Assembly: GCA_016788065.1 (NCBI GenBank)
Contig: JAEUTI010000014.1
Location: forward strand, 1 to 64,000
Reading direction: 5' to 3'
From: Bacteroidia bacterium
GTDB taxonomy: Bacteria > Bacteroidota > Bacteroidia > AKYH767-A > OLB10
Length of the DNA stretch: 64,000 nt
Part shown: positions 1 to 9,169 of the stretch, in pieces
Layout: each line of letters starts with the position of its first letter
Numbering within the stretch: the stretch's first letter is position 1
Translations under genes and position numbers: made by a program
The notes under the pieces: generated by a model
The model's database searches: none
Seen by the model: the letters and a program-made list of their open reading frames with translations, nothing else
What the model was told of the DNA's origin: nothing

Positions 1-609
1 ACCCAACAAACTCCCATGTATGCACAGCCCGGTGAACCGGGAAAGGAAGAATGGAAAATTCTGGAGCTGAAATTAATTGCTGATGTTGGTTTGGTTGGTT
101 TCCCAAATGCAGGAAAATCGACGCTGCTCTCTGCTGTTTCAGCTGCTAAACCTGAAATTGCCGACTATCCATTTACAACACTCACTCCAAATTTAGGAAT
201 TGTAGCTTATCGTGGCGATAAATCTTTTGTGATGGCCGATATCCCCGGAATTATTGAAGGCGCACATAAAGGAAAAGGATTGGGAACTCGTTTCCTCAGA
301 CATATTGAAAGAAATTCGGCACTTTTATTTATGGTTCCAGCCGATAGCAAAGACATAAAAAAAGAATTCAGAATTCTCAAGAATGAATTGCGGCAACATA
401 ATCCGGAGCTACTCGATAAGCGAAGAGTTCTTGCTATCACCAAAGCCGATATGCTGGATGATGAATTGATGGCTGCATTAAAAAAAGAATTTCCAAGAGA
501 TAAAATGGCCGATGGCACAAAAGTTCCTGTAGTATTTATTTCCGCTGTAGCGGGATATGGAATTCAGGAACTAAAAGATGTTCTCTGGAAAATATTAACA
601 GAAAATTAA
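1..609 (+). CDS. obg: GTPase Obg/CgtA, C-terminal part (5' end outside window)
   Basis: Obg is a ribosome-associated GTPase involved in late assembly of the 50S subunit and in stress signalling. The reading frame is open from base 1, so the gene starts upstream and the glycine-rich Obg fold is missing. What remains begins with the end of that fold ([10 protein letters not shown]), followed by the G domain: P-loop GFPNAGKST, switch/G3 DIPGIIEG, G4 TKAD (a variant of NKxD) and G5 SAVAG. The protein ends shortly after the G domain with no C-terminal OCT domain, as is common outside Firmicutes. The first ATG in the window (base 16) is an internal Met, not the start. It is followed 5 bases later by a PAP2 gene, so co-transcription is likely. 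Confidence 0.95.
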   Translation, partial: TQQTPMYAQPGEPGKEEWKILELKLIADVGLVGFPNAGKSTLLSAVSAAKPEIADYPFTTLTPNLGIVAYRGDKSFVMADIPGIIEGAHKGKGLGTRFLRHIERNSALLFMVPADSKDIKKEFRILKNELRQHNPELLDKRRVLAITKADMLDDELMAALKKEFPRDKMADGTKVPVVFISAVAGYGIQELKDVLWKILTEN

Positions 610-614
610 ACTTC

Positions 615-1190
615 ATGTTTGAAACACTCGTTAATTTCGATCGCAGTTTATTCCTCGCTATTAATGGTTGGAATGCACCCTTTGCCGATCAGATTATGTG
701 GTGGGTTGCCGACCGTTTCATTTGGATTCCACTCTATCTGATAACAGCAATTTATTTGTATCGACGATTCGGAACAAACTCCATTTATATGATGCTGTTT
801 GCCGTTTTACTTATTGTTCTCAGCGATCAGGGATCCGTTCTAATTAAAAATAATGTGGAAAGGTTTAGGCCTTGTCATGATGAATCACTTTCCTTTTTAG
901 TACATACCGTAAATAACAAATGTGGCGGTCAATTCGGATTTGTTTCGTCGCATGCAGCAAACACCATGGCACTATTTACTTACATCCTTTTATTAACCCG
1001 AAATTCCAGTAAACTGCTCACCGGCATCCTGGGTGGATGGGTAGTGCTGATCGGCTATTGCAGAATATATTTGGGCGTTCATTTTCCTGCTGATGTAATT
1101 GGTGGCTGGATCATTGGAATTTTAGCAGCCGGTATCACTTATGTTATTTACAGGTTAAAATTCGATAGCCCCAAATCGATGGTGAGATGA
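615..1190 (+). CDS. PAP2-family membrane phosphatase
   Basis: This 191-aa polytopic membrane protein belongs to the type 2 phosphatidic acid phosphatase family, whose members dephosphorylate lipid phosphates such as undecaprenyl pyrophosphate, phosphatidylglycerol phosphate or lipid A. All three catalytic blocks are visible: Lys78-x6-Arg85-Pro86 (KNNVERFRP), Ser111-Ser112-His113 in place of the usual PSGH, and Arg150-x5-His156-x3-Asp160 (RIYLGVHFPAD). About five hydrophobic helices surround them. It starts 5 bases after obg, and its stop overlaps the start of crcB (ATGA), suggesting one transcript. An undecaprenyl-pyrophosphate phosphatase role is possible, but the substrate cannot be read from the sequence. 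Confidence 0.88.
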   Translation: MFETLVNFDRSLFLAINGWNAPFADQIMWWVADRFIWIPLYLITAIYLYRRFGTNSIYMMLFAVLLIVLSDQGSVLIKNNVERFRPCHDESLSFLVHTVNNKCGGQFGFVSSHAANTMALFTYILLLTRNSSKLLTGILGGWVVLIGYCRIYLGVHFPADVIGGWIIGILAAGITYVIYRLKFDSPKSMVR

Positions 1191-1561
1191 ATACCATAGT
1201 TGCTATATTTATCGGCGGTGGATTGGGCAGTGTAGCCCGTTTTTATACCGGAAAATGGATGCAATTAATGATTCCCGGAACCTTCCCATACGGAACTTTG
1301 GCATCCAACAGTATTAGTTCGTTGATCTTAGGTGTGTTTTTAGGCGCAACCTTACTGAATGGTTCCACCGATTCTTCCTGGAGATATTTTATTGCCATAG
1401 GATTTTGTGGTGGTTATTCCACTTTCTCAACATTCACTGCCGAAACTTTTGAATTGTTAAAATCAGATTTAGTAGCTGTTGCTATTGGAAATATTGCCGT
1501 TAACCTGATTGCCACCCTGGTTCTTTTTGGTGCAGGAATCTGGCTGGGAAAACAACTTTAA
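1187..1561 (+). CDS. crcB: Fluoride ion channel CrcB/FluC
   Basis: This 124-aa protein matches the small four-helix FluC family, whose members form dual-topology dimeric channels exporting toxic fluoride across the inner membrane. Visible signatures are the N-terminal GGGLGSVARFYTG, the second-helix GTLASNSISSLILG carrying the conserved Asn, and GFCGGYSTFSTFTAE, which matches the GGxTTFSTF motif of the channel's phenylalanine box. The length is typical. The ATG overlaps the stop of the upstream PAP2 gene by four bases, so the two are translationally coupled. I see no fluoride riboswitch directly upstream, as expected for a gene inside an operon. Confidence 0.92.
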   Translation: MNTIVAIFIGGGLGSVARFYTGKWMQLMIPGTFPYGTLASNSISSLILGVFLGATLLNGSTDSSWRYFIAIGFCGGYSTFSTFTAETFELLKSDLVAVAIGNIAVNLIATLVLFGAGIWLGKQL

Positions 1562-1588
1562 ATCATTCCGGTTTTCATTTGGAATCGC

Positions 1589-1596
1589 TATTTTTG
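1589..1596 (+). promoter_or_regulatory. Bacteroidota -7 promoter element (TATTTTTG) upstream of pafA-like gene
   Basis: TATTTTTG matches the Bacteroidota sigma-A -7 consensus TAnnTTTG and lies 17 bases before the ATG at 1614. The -33 region at the expected spacing (TTCC, 1566-1569) is a poor match to TTTG. It would give a very short leader. Confidence 0.5.
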
Positions 1597-1613
1597 CATT
1601 ATAAATAGTCCCT

Positions 1614-3251
1614 ATGAAAACTACCATCCGAATTTTCCAAACCTGTATTTTTATTTTGGCAAGCTTTGCCGCTATGGCGGGAAATCCAAATGAACCGAAG
1701 CCAAAACTAATAGTTGGTATTGTTATCGATCAGATGCGATATGATTATATAACACGTTACTGGAATAAATTTGGTGAAAACGGATTCAAAAAATTAGTCA
1801 ATCAGGGTTACAATTGCACCAACACCCATTACAATTATGTTCCCACTTATACCGGTCCCGGACACGCCAGTATTTACACCGGAACTACTCCCGCTGCACA
1901 TGGCATTATCAGCAATGATTGGTTTAACAGAGCCACCGGACGAAATATTTATGTTACAGAAGATGCAAATTCGAATGGTGTTGGAACTACATCAGGTGCA
2001 GGAAAAATGTCACCATCCCTCCTGCTCACAACTACTGTTACAGATGAACTCCGTACAGCCTCCAATTTTCGATCTAAAGTAATTGGTATTGCATTAAAAG
2101 ATCGTGGCGCCATTTTGCCTGCTGGCCACTCTGCTAATGCCGCGTATTGGTATGAAGGCACATCAGGAAACTGGATCAGCAGCTCCTGGTATATGAACGA
2201 ATTACCTTCGTGGGTTTCCGATTTCAACAATAAAAAACTTCCTGCAAAGTATTTGCAAAAAGCATGGACTACCCTGCAGCCTATTGAAACTTATGTAGAA
2301 AGCACTGCAGACAATGTTCCCTATGAAGAATCATTTCCCGGTGAATCAGCTCCGGTTTTTCCACACGATTTTCCAAAATCAAATCCGAATAACTTTGACA
2401 TCATCAAAAGATGTCCTTATGGAAATGAAATCACTAAAGAATTTGCATTGGCTGCACTAAAAGCAGAAAATCTTGGTAAGGATGAATTCACCGATTTTCT
2501 TGCAATAAGTTTTTCATCTCCCGATTATGTCGGCCACCAGTTTGGAACACATGCTATCGAAACACAAGATACTTACCTGCGCCTCGACCTCGATCTTGCA
2601 GAACTAATTGCCAAGACAGAAGAACAAATCGGGAAAGGAAATGTATTGTTCTTTCTGACCGCAGATCATGCTGCCATTCCAAATCCAAAATTTCTTTCCG
2701 ATCATAAAATTCCTGCAGGATTATTCAATATCTCCGCAGTCAGTGACTCACTAAATAAATTTATGCTTGCTGTTTATGGTCCCGGGAAATGGGTTTTGGC
2801 TGTTGATAATGATCAGGTTTACCTCGATCATACGCTTATTGAAACCCAGAAAATGAATTATAATGAAATGTGCGACCGCATTGCGCGATTCCTGATTCGT
2901 TTTAAAGGTGTGTCCGGTGCTCTTACTGCGAAAGAACTTGCGACCATGGAATATACTTATGGCATACGTTCTTTTGTACAGAAAGGCTTTTATCAGAAAC
3001 GATCGGGTGATGTGGCCATTATTTTGGAACCTGGATTAATTGAATACAAATTAACCGGAACGACTCATGGCTCACCTTACACTTACGACACCCATGTTCC
3101 TTTGTTATTTTATGGATGGAATATAAAAAACAAAACGGATCATACTCACATTAACATAACCGATATTGCTCCTACCATCTCGAATATGCTGGGCATTCAA
3201 CCACCGAATGCAGCAACCGGATATGTAATTCAGGGAATCTTTGAAAAATAA
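1614..3251 (+). CDS. PafA-like alkaline phosphatase, secreted
   Basis: This 545-aa protein of the alkaline phosphatase superfamily resembles PafA, the calcium-activated, phosphate-insensitive phosphomonoesterase common in Bacteroidota. An N-terminal signal peptide (hydrophobic ILASFAAMA, cleavage near residue 23) indicates periplasmic export. Metal and catalytic motifs are present: Asp39 in VIDQMRYDY, the nucleophile-type Thr of YTGPGH (about residue 80), SSPDYVGH near residue 302, and TADHA near 350. The length fits PafA. It has its own candidate promoter (1589-1596) and runs convergently into aroA with only six bases between. The role is probably release of phosphate from organic monoesters. 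Confidence 0.88.
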   Translation: MKTTIRIFQTCIFILASFAAMAGNPNEPKPKLIVGIVIDQMRYDYITRYWNKFGENGFKKLVNQGYNCTNTHYNYVPTYTGPGHASIYTGTTPAAHGIISNDWFNRATGRNIYVTEDANSNGVGTTSGAGKMSPSLLLTTTVTDELRTASNFRSKVIGIALKDRGAILPAGHSANAAYWYEGTSGNWISSSWYMNELPSWVSDFNNKKLPAKYLQKAWTTLQPIETYVESTADNVPYEESFPGESAPVFPHDFPKSNPNNFDIIKRCPYGNEITKEFALAALKAENLGKDEFTDFLAISFSSPDYVGHQFGTHAIETQDTYLRLDLDLAELIAKTEEQIGKGNVLFFLTADHAAIPNPKFLSDHKIPAGLFNISAVSDSLNKFMLAVYGPGKWVLAVDNDQVYLDHTLIETQKMNYNEMCDRIARFLIRFKGVSGALTAKELATMEYTYGIRSFVQKGFYQKRSGDVAIILEPGLIEYKLTGTTHGSPYTYDTHVPLLFYGWNIKNKTDHTHINITDIAPTISNMLGIQPPNAATGYVIQGIFEK

Positions 3252-3257
3252 GAAAGC

Positions 3258-4493
3258 CTACTCTGTATAGTTCACATCAAATCCGGCATTCTGAAGATCC
3301 TTATAAAAATCGGGATATGATTTAGAAACTACTTCCGGATCTGCAATGATAACTTTTTCAATTTTAGCAGCTAACAACGACATACACATTGCTACCCTGT
3401 GGTCGTTGTATGTTTTAACGGTATAGCGCGACATTCTCAAACCGGAATCTGCATAAATTTTAAATTTGGAACCTCCACAAAAATCGGTTTTCACATTAAA
3501 ATTATACAACTCACGTTGCAAAGCACTGGCACGATCACTCTCCTTCAATCGGAAATTTTTGAGTCCCGTTAAATCAGCAGTAATATTTTGAGCCCCGCAA
3601 ACAACAGCAATGGCAGGAGCTATATCGGGACAACCGGTGAAATCAACAGTAAAATAATCAGGCAAACGATAATTACTTTTTTTGCGGATTCTAATGCCTG
3701 AATCTTCGAACAAAGTCTCCACGCCAAGTGAATCCATGTAAGTGTGAATAATGGAATCACCTTGCAAACTGTTTTGATGTAAACCGGGCAACATTACTTC
3801 CATTCCATCTGACAAAGCAACAGCTTCATACCAATAAGAAGCGGCACTCCAGTCACTTTCAACCGTGAATGGCATTGCGGAATAATTTCCTGCAGGAATA
3901 TTTATTTGGTCACCATCAACAATTACATCAATACCAAAATATTGCATGACCGAAGCAGTCATTTGAATGTAAGGCAACGATAAAATTTCTCCGGTGAGCG
4001 TTATTTTAAGTCCATCCAGTAATAACGGTGCAATTAGCATCAATGCACTAATAAACTGACTGCTAATTTCGCCATTCACAGTCACATTTCCTCCATGGAG
4101 TTTTGATCCACTAAGTTTAACAGGTAAGCAACCGTGATTATTCACATAAGAAATTCCGGCTCCCAATTCGTTCAACGCATCCACCAATGGTGCAACAGGT
4201 CGGCGCTGCAAAGATTCCGATCCTGTAATGGTGCAAGGTTTTCCTTTAAAAGCACAATAAGCAAGCAAAAACCGGGCAGTTGTTCCCCCGTCACCGGCAT
4301 CATAAATCGATACTTCTGACTTCAGTAACCGGTCAAGTATTTGAGTGTCGGCTGCATTCGATAAATTATTGATGGTAGCAGGATCAGACAACAATACATT
4401 TATGATGAGCACCCTGTTACTGATACTTTTCGATGCAGGTAACTGAATTTCTACTTCACTTTTTAATTTTCCAACTCCTATTTCCGCTCTCAT
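3258..4493 (-). CDS. aroA: 3-phosphoshikimate 1-carboxyvinyltransferase (EPSP synthase)
   Basis: AroA joins shikimate-3-phosphate and phosphoenolpyruvate to make EPSP, the sixth step of chorismate synthesis, in the cytoplasm. The 411-aa protein shows LPASKSISNRVLI near the N terminus, GDGGTTARFLLAY (substrate-binding GTxxR-type motif), SLQRRPVAPLVDAL, and RLKESDRA and TYNDHRVAMC in the C-terminal half. It is slightly shorter than the enterobacterial enzyme (about 427 aa) but appears complete. Its ATG overlaps the aroB stop by four bases (ATGA), so the two are translationally coupled. It converges with the pafA-like gene, with no terminator visible between. Confidence 0.96.
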   Translation of the reverse strand: MRAEIGVGKLKSEVEIQLPASKSISNRVLIINVLLSDPATINNLSNAADTQILDRLLKSEVSIYDAGDGGTTARFLLAYCAFKGKPCTITGSESLQRRPVAPLVDALNELGAGISYVNNHGCLPVKLSGSKLHGGNVTVNGEISSQFISALMLIAPLLLDGLKITLTGEILSLPYIQMTASVMQYFGIDVIVDGDQINIPAGNYSAMPFTVESDWSAASYWYEAVALSDGMEVMLPGLHQNSLQGDSIIHTYMDSLGVETLFEDSGIRIRKKSNYRLPDYFTVDFTGCPDIAPAIAVVCGAQNITADLTGLKNFRLKESDRASALQRELYNFNVKTDFCGGSKFKIYADSGLRMSRYTVKTYNDHRVAMCMSLLAAKIEKVIIADPEVVSKSYPDFYKDLQNAGFDVNYTE

Positions 4494-5551
4494 CCTACCA
4501 AAGAATTATAAAAATGAACAGACTCGATCAGATCATTTTCGGATATGCCGGAGATCACTATCGGTGTGCCTATATGTTTTAACAAAGGAATGGAAAGAGT
4601 TCCGGATGCTCGTTTCTTATCTGATTTCACAAACTTCATAATTTCTGGAATCGCTTTTCCTTTAACAGAATGGATGACATGTATTTTTCTGATGGTTTGA
4701 ATAAGCGATTGTAATTCATCCTTAGATAAGTCACAAAGTTTATTGGAAAGATATCCTTCACTAATCATTCCCATCAGCACAGCTTCGCCATGAGAAATTG
4801 GATGAGAATCATGAGCAAGCGAATAACTTTCAAGTCCATGTCCGATGGTGTGACCAAAATTTAAATATATGCGATCTCCTTTTTCTTCAGGATCGGCCTT
4901 TACAATTTGCGATTTAACTTTGATAATTTCCGGAAGCAATGTTGATATTGCAAACTTAAATGGTTTGGAATTTATTTCATGAACAGCAATTACATTTTGA
5001 ATCTTCTCCCACAGTTCATTTCCAGCAAGGAGCGCATGCTTTATTACTTCAGCCATACCATTGTTCCATTCTTTATCAGGTAGTGTATCCAGAAAATCGG
5101 GCCAGATGATAATTTGATCTGGGAGTTTGAATGTGCCAACCATGTTCTTGAATGAATCCACATCAATACCGTTTTTCCCGCCTATACTCGCGTCAACCAT
5201 CCCCAAAAGGGAAGTTGGAAGATTGATAAATGAAATGCCGCGCATGTAAGTTGCAGCGGTAAACCCGCCGATGTCAGTCACCATCCCACCACCCAGATTC
5301 AAAACAACAGATTTCCGGTCAGCACCTGATTCCCGCAGTTGCTTCCAGATATATTCACAGGTCTTCAGATTTTTATGTTCTTCACCTGCACCGATAATGA
5401 TTTGATGATGTTTATGAGGTAAAATCTCAGAAATCCGCGGGTAGCAAAAACGATGCGTATGCTCGTCCATTAAAACAAATATGTTGCCATCGCAGTTGAT
5501 CAGCTTCTCTGCTAATGCCTTATTTCCGGGAATAAAACTTACTTCTTGCAT
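4490..5551 (-). CDS. aroB: 3-dehydroquinate synthase
   Basis: AroB converts DAHP to 3-dehydroquinate, the second shikimate-pathway step, using NAD+ and a divalent metal. Diagnostic parts are VLNLGGGMVTDIGGFTAATY, INLPTSLLGMVDASIGGKNG, the metal-binding stretch around EVIKHALL, and GHTIGHGLE. I place the start at the ATG at 5551 (353 aa, usual family length). The frame is open back to 5659, but those extra 36 residues do not look like AroB, and a good promoter (5578-5607) lies inside that extension. Alternative GTG start at 5578. aroA follows with a four-base overlap. Confidence 0.93.
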   Translation of the reverse strand: MQEVSFIPGNKALAEKLINCDGNIFVLMDEHTHRFCYPRISEILPHKHHQIIIGAGEEHKNLKTCEYIWKQLRESGADRKSVVLNLGGGMVTDIGGFTAATYMRGISFINLPTSLLGMVDASIGGKNGIDVDSFKNMVGTFKLPDQIIIWPDFLDTLPDKEWNNGMAEVIKHALLAGNELWEKIQNVIAVHEINSKPFKFAISTLLPEIIKVKSQIVKADPEEKGDRIYLNFGHTIGHGLESYSLAHDSHPISHGEAVLMGMISEGYLSNKLCDLSKDELQSLIQTIRKIHVIHSVKGKAIPEIMKFVKSDKKRASGTLSIPLLKHIGTPIVISGISENDLIESVHFYNSLVG

Positions 5552-5577
5552 CGTTGGCAGTTGATCCTTAATTCGCA

Positions 5578-5607
5578 CAAAGATAACCCTGTTCACCGAA
5601 CTACAAT
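5578..5607 (-). promoter_or_regulatory. Candidate promoter of aroB-aroA
   Basis: On the minus strand ATTG (5607-5604), an 18-base spacer and TATCTTTG (5585-5578) fit the Bacteroidota TTTG/TAnnTTTG promoter. It lies about 27 bases upstream of the ATG at 5551. Transcription from here could not make the longer reading frame, which supports the downstream start. Confidence 0.6.
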
Positions 5608-5762
5608 AAATTCGAAAGTTAGTGTTTGACAATCCAATCCTATCCGTATCTTTGAGCACCGGATTGGAAGTCTAAATTAATTTATAAGTAATTGAATTAC
5701 AGCATATTAAGAATTAAACCAATTCATCCGAACCTAAATCCGGTTAAGTTTTAAACAAGCAC

Positions 5763-6959
5763 ATGACACCTTCTGGTCCCGCAATGGGAAAAGTAAATTT
5801 CGATGATCTGAAAACAGCTTTTTCAGGAAAAACAGACAGCGACCTCACCCGGGCATATTGGCTTTTCAAAGCTATCAACAGCAATTTCCTGGTCGCCAAT
5901 GGTCCAAAGTTTCTGGATATAGCATTAGCTTTACGATTGCCGGTTCTCACCATTGTGAAGGCAACCATATTTAAACACTTCTGTGGTGGTGAAGATATTG
6001 ATGACTGCAATAAAACAGTTGCTGCTTTGTACAAGAATGGAATCGGGAGTGTGCTCGATTATTCTGTAGAGGGTGAAGAAAATGAAGCAAACTTTGAACA
6101 TACCACCGGTGAAATAATTGCTACCATCAACCGGGCTAAAGGAGATCCATCGACACCATTTTGTGTTTTCAAAACTACCGGAATTGCACGATTCGATTTA
6201 TTGGAAAAAGTTTCAGCCGGAACAAAACTTTCGGATCAGGAAACTACCGACTATAAAAAAGTGAAAGATCGTTTTCAACGGATTTGCGCCAAAGCTTTTG
6301 AAAATAAGGTTCGCTTGTTTATCGATGCAGAAGAATCATGGATTCAACAGGCAATTGATGACCTCACCGATGAAATGATGGCAATTTTCAATAAGGATAC
6401 CGCCATAGTTTACAACACCATTCAGTTGTACCGAACCGATAGGCTGGCATTTCTCAAAGCATCTCATCAAAAAGCAGTAACCAATAAGTACAAACTTGGA
6501 CTAAAACTGGTACGAGGTGCTTACATGGAGAAAGAACGCGATCGGGCAGCAGAAAAAGGTTATCCTTCTCCTATCCAGCCCGACCATGCTTCTTCGAACC
6601 GCGATTATGATGCAGCTTTGACTTATTGCATGGAGCACTTTGGCGAAATTGCTTTTTGCGCAGGAACGCACAACGAAGAAAGCAGCCATTTACTGGTGCG
6701 TTTGATGGCCGATAAAAACATCCCTAAAAATCATCCCGACATCTGGTTTTCACAATTGCTGGGAATGAGTGATCATATTTCTTACAATCTGGCTGCAGCT
6801 GGATACAATGTCGCCAAGTATGTTCCCTACGGACCGGTGAAATCTGTGCTTCCTTATTTAATTCGCCGTGCACAGGAAAACACTTCCATTTCCGGACAAA
6901 CAGGCAGGGAATTGCGCATGATCACCGAAGAAAAAAAGCGACGCAGAACGGAAAAGTGA
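5763..6959 (+). CDS. Proline dehydrogenase
   Basis: This FAD-dependent enzyme oxidises proline to pyrroline-5-carboxylate, the first step of proline catabolism. The 398-aa protein is the stand-alone type, with no fused P5C dehydrogenase. C-terminal motifs are characteristic of the PutA/PRODH barrel: LKLVRGAYMEKER (FAD/substrate-binding), FCAGTHNEES, the QLLGMSDHIS block, and YVPYGPVKSVLPYLIRRAQEN, which carries the paired arginines that bind the proline carboxylate. The start ATG at 5763 is the first in frame; an alternative in-frame Met lies seven codons downstream. It is divergent from aroB and has no partner gene here. Confidence 0.93.
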   Translation: MTPSGPAMGKVNFDDLKTAFSGKTDSDLTRAYWLFKAINSNFLVANGPKFLDIALALRLPVLTIVKATIFKHFCGGEDIDDCNKTVAALYKNGIGSVLDYSVEGEENEANFEHTTGEIIATINRAKGDPSTPFCVFKTTGIARFDLLEKVSAGTKLSDQETTDYKKVKDRFQRICAKAFENKVRLFIDAEESWIQQAIDDLTDEMMAIFNKDTAIVYNTIQLYRTDRLAFLKASHQKAVTNKYKLGLKLVRGAYMEKERDRAAEKGYPSPIQPDHASSNRDYDAALTYCMEHFGEIAFCAGTHNEESSHLLVRLMADKNIPKNHPDIWFSQLLGMSDHISYNLAAAGYNVAKYVPYGPVKSVLPYLIRRAQENTSISGQTGRELRMITEEKKRRRTEK

Positions 6960-7418
6960 CATTGCCTGAATAAGCTTATTTTTGACTAATATGCCTGTAT
7001 TCACTTTTCAATTTTTGTTAGTCAATCTTAAATGAATCTATTTTAAGATGAAAAGAGATTTTCTTGAGCTAACATATTTATAGGTAAAAACATGATTCTT
7101 AAAAATTAAAAGTGAAAAACACTGAACTCTGAATAGAAAACTCATGCCGTTATTAATTTTTTGATTTTGTGTTCATCACTTTTAATTCCGCAACAAACAT
7201 TTTTTTAAGAATAGCTCCAATTGCTGAGTAGAAACTTTCAAATTAAGAATCACCAAATCAAGAACAGCCACATTTTTCTACTATGAATTACCCATCACCA
7301 AATTACCAAACCACCACCTTTCGACAAGCTCAAGGCAAGAATCACCAAATCAAGTGCAGCCTCATCTTTTTTCCTAGGCATCCTCATTATCAAATCACCA
7401 AATTATCAAACCATCAAA
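6960..7418. other. Gene-free, repeat-bearing gap between convergent genes
   Basis: This AT-rich stretch separates the convergent proline dehydrogenase and alanine dehydrogenase genes. I see no credible coding region. Its second half (from about 7245) holds short degenerate repeats, listed separately, and one copy of the TTCGACAAGCTCAAGG motif (about 7320-7335). Confidence 0.7.
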
Positions 7419-7430
7419 TTAAATCCTCGA
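7245..7430. repeat. Degenerate short repeats of the ATCACCAAATTA type
   Basis: An 18-base unit beginning AAGAATCACCAAATC occurs at 7245-7262 and again, identical, at 7337-7354. Each copy is followed by a related tail (nnCAGCCnCATnTTTT). Around them are ATCACCAAATTACCAAAC and CAAATCACCAAATTATCAAACCATC, variants of a word of about seven bases (CAAATNA/CCAAATT). A TTCGACAAGCTCAAGG element lies between the two units. This looks like a non-coding repeat family and not a gene. Confidence 0.6.
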
Positions 7431-8654
7431 TGCCATCAACAAATTCAGATCCCTGTATGGCAACCTGCAGTGCTCACTCACAAATTTATTGGTAACCGTT
7501 CCTTTATAGAGATAAATTCCGGAACGCACTGTTTTGTGTGCCCAGAGGAATTCATCCAGCCTACCTTCATCACCAATGTTGATAAGGATAGGCGTAAAAA
7601 TATTACTCAATGCATACGATGCGGTGCGTGCGACACGGGATGCAATATTCGGAACACAATAATGAATGACTCCATACTTGCGAAAAACAGGATGTGTATG
7701 ATTAGTGACTTCCGAAGTTTCAAAACATCCGCCCTGGTCAATTGATACATCGATGATCACTGAACCAAAACGCATTTCACTTACCATTTCTTCGGAGACA
7801 ATTACCGGAGTGCGGCCTTCTTTAGCATGAATAGCACCAATGGCAACGTCAGCCGTACGCAAGGCTTTCATTAAAAAACTTGGAACAATAGTACTTGTAT
7901 ATAATTGCTGACCCAGATTTTTTTGTATCCGTCGTAGTTTATATAAATTATTATCGAATACTTTCACTGTCGCACCCAGACCCAAGGCCGTTTTAGCTGC
8001 GTATTCTCCAACTGTACCTGCTCCAATGATTACTACTTCAGTTGGAGGAATTCCCGTGACTCCACCTAGCAATTCACCTTTTCCCGACATGGTATTACTG
8101 AGGTATTCTGCTGCGATCAGGATAGAAGTACTTCCTACAATTTCACTCATCGCCTGAATTACGGGTAACACTTCCGTTTCATCACGCATGTATTCATAGG
8201 CAAGCGCAGTAATTTTTTTAGTCCGCAACTTCGAGACAAAATCACGTGGCTGCATGGCAATTTGTAAAATCGAAAGCAATGTTTGTTTCTCCTGAACTAA
8301 TTCGAGCTCTGCTTCAGATGGAGGAGCAACCTTTAGGATCAGTTTTGCATTTTTATATACTTCTTCCGGTGTATAGGCAATTTGTGCTCCGGCCTCGCTG
8401 TAATCGGTATCCGTAAAATTGGCATTCTTCCCGGCATTGGTTTCAATCATCACCTGATGTCCGTTATTTACCAGCAAAGCAACCGACTCGGGTACCAGAG
8501 CAATGCGGTTCTCCTGAAAAGAGGTCTCTTTGGGTATGCCTATGAATAAATTTTGGTTGGATGTTTTTATTTCCAGCAAACTCTCCTGGGGCATAAGTAT
8601 CCCCTGCTGTGCCAATCGCGAAATGGCAGGATCAACGGGTAGCGGTTTATTCAT
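7419..8654 (-). CDS. ald: Alanine dehydrogenase
   Basis: This enzyme catalyses NAD-dependent interconversion of L-alanine and pyruvate plus ammonia. The 411-aa protein has the N-terminal catalytic domain (GIPKETSFQENRIALVPESV), then a Rossmann NAD domain with VVIIGAGTVGEYAAKTALGLGA, and the family block IIDVSIDQGGCFETS. The C-terminal part HYCVPNIASRVARTASYALSN is also typical. Compared with the roughly 370-aa Bacillus enzyme it carries an N-terminal extension of about 35 residues, which I recall as common in Bacteroidota homologues. A candidate -7 element lies about 50 bases upstream, so it may be transcribed apart from tsaE. Confidence 0.92.
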   Translation of the reverse strand: MNKPLPVDPAISRLAQQGILMPQESLLEIKTSNQNLFIGIPKETSFQENRIALVPESVALLVNNGHQVMIETNAGKNANFTDTDYSEAGAQIAYTPEEVYKNAKLILKVAPPSEAELELVQEKQTLLSILQIAMQPRDFVSKLRTKKITALAYEYMRDETEVLPVIQAMSEIVGSTSILIAAEYLSNTMSGKGELLGGVTGIPPTEVVIIGAGTVGEYAAKTALGLGATVKVFDNNLYKLRRIQKNLGQQLYTSTIVPSFLMKALRTADVAIGAIHAKEGRTPVIVSEEMVSEMRFGSVIIDVSIDQGGCFETSEVTNHTHPVFRKYGVIHYCVPNIASRVARTASYALSNIFTPILINIGDEGRLDEFLWAHKTVRSGIYLYKGTVTNKFVSEHCRLPYRDLNLLMASRI

Positions 8655-8702
8655 AAAATTGGTGAACTAGCTTGTAAAAATAATAATATTCCTGCGTTTC
8701 AT

Positions 8703-8710
8703 CAAAAATA
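8703..8710 (-). promoter_or_regulatory. Candidate -7 element (TATTTTTG) upstream of ald
   Basis: On the minus strand TATTTTTG matches TAnnTTTG and lies 48 bases before the ald ATG, just beyond the end of tsaE. The -33 position at N19 reads CCTT, a weak match. Confidence 0.35.
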
Positions 8711-8718
8711 TCATATTA

Positions 8719-9168
8719 TTAGTCACCTGAAGGCCTGAAAACAGCGTATTTCCTGCCTTCCGGCAATATTTCAATAACTACCTCAACTGCCTGATCGGGA
8801 ATTAGGGAAGGAATTTTTTCAGGCCATTCAATAAAGCAGTAATGACCACTGTAAAAGTATTCCTCATAACCGAAATCGAAGGCTTCAGACTCCGTTTTTA
8901 GCCGGTAAAAATCGAAATGATACACCGGAACAGCTCCCGCAGCATGGTATTCATTCAAAATGGTAAATGTGGGACTACTTACGGTATCTGTTACTCCCAA
9001 CTGCCGGCAAATTTCCTTGATTAAAGTAGTTTTTCCAGAGCCCATTTCACCTCTGAATATCCACACCTTGTAAGCACCTGCAACACGAAGCAAATTTTCA
9101 GCTACAGCTTGCAATTCATCGGTTGCTGCACAGGATGTTTCGAAGGCAGGCATCTGACTAAGATTCAT
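8719..9168 (-). CDS. tsaE: tRNA threonylcarbamoyladenosine biosynthesis ATPase TsaE
   Basis: TsaE is the ATPase partner of TsaB and TsaD in making the t6A modification at position 37 of ANN-decoding tRNAs. The 149-aa protein shows the Walker A GEMGSGKTTL, the family motif SSPTFTILNEY, DFYRL, and FIEWPEK (Walker B-like Glu-Trp-Pro). The length is normal. It starts one base after the porX stop on the same strand, so the two are almost certainly co-transcribed; to my knowledge a porX-tsaE pairing recurs in Bacteroidota. The TsaB and TsaD genes are not in this window. Confidence 0.95.
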   Translation of the reverse strand: MNLSQMPAFETSCAATDELQAVAENLLRVAGAYKVWIFRGEMGSGKTTLIKEICRQLGVTDTVSSPTFTILNEYHAAGAVPVYHFDFYRLKTESEAFDFGYEEYFYSGHYCFIEWPEKIPSLIPDQAVEVVIEILPEGRKYAVFRPSGD

Positions 9169-9169
9169 A

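Noticed and set aside
7283-7495. 70-aa reading frame in the gap after proline dehydrogenase
   Set aside because: It is made of the short repeats and then runs antisense into ald; no homology-like features.
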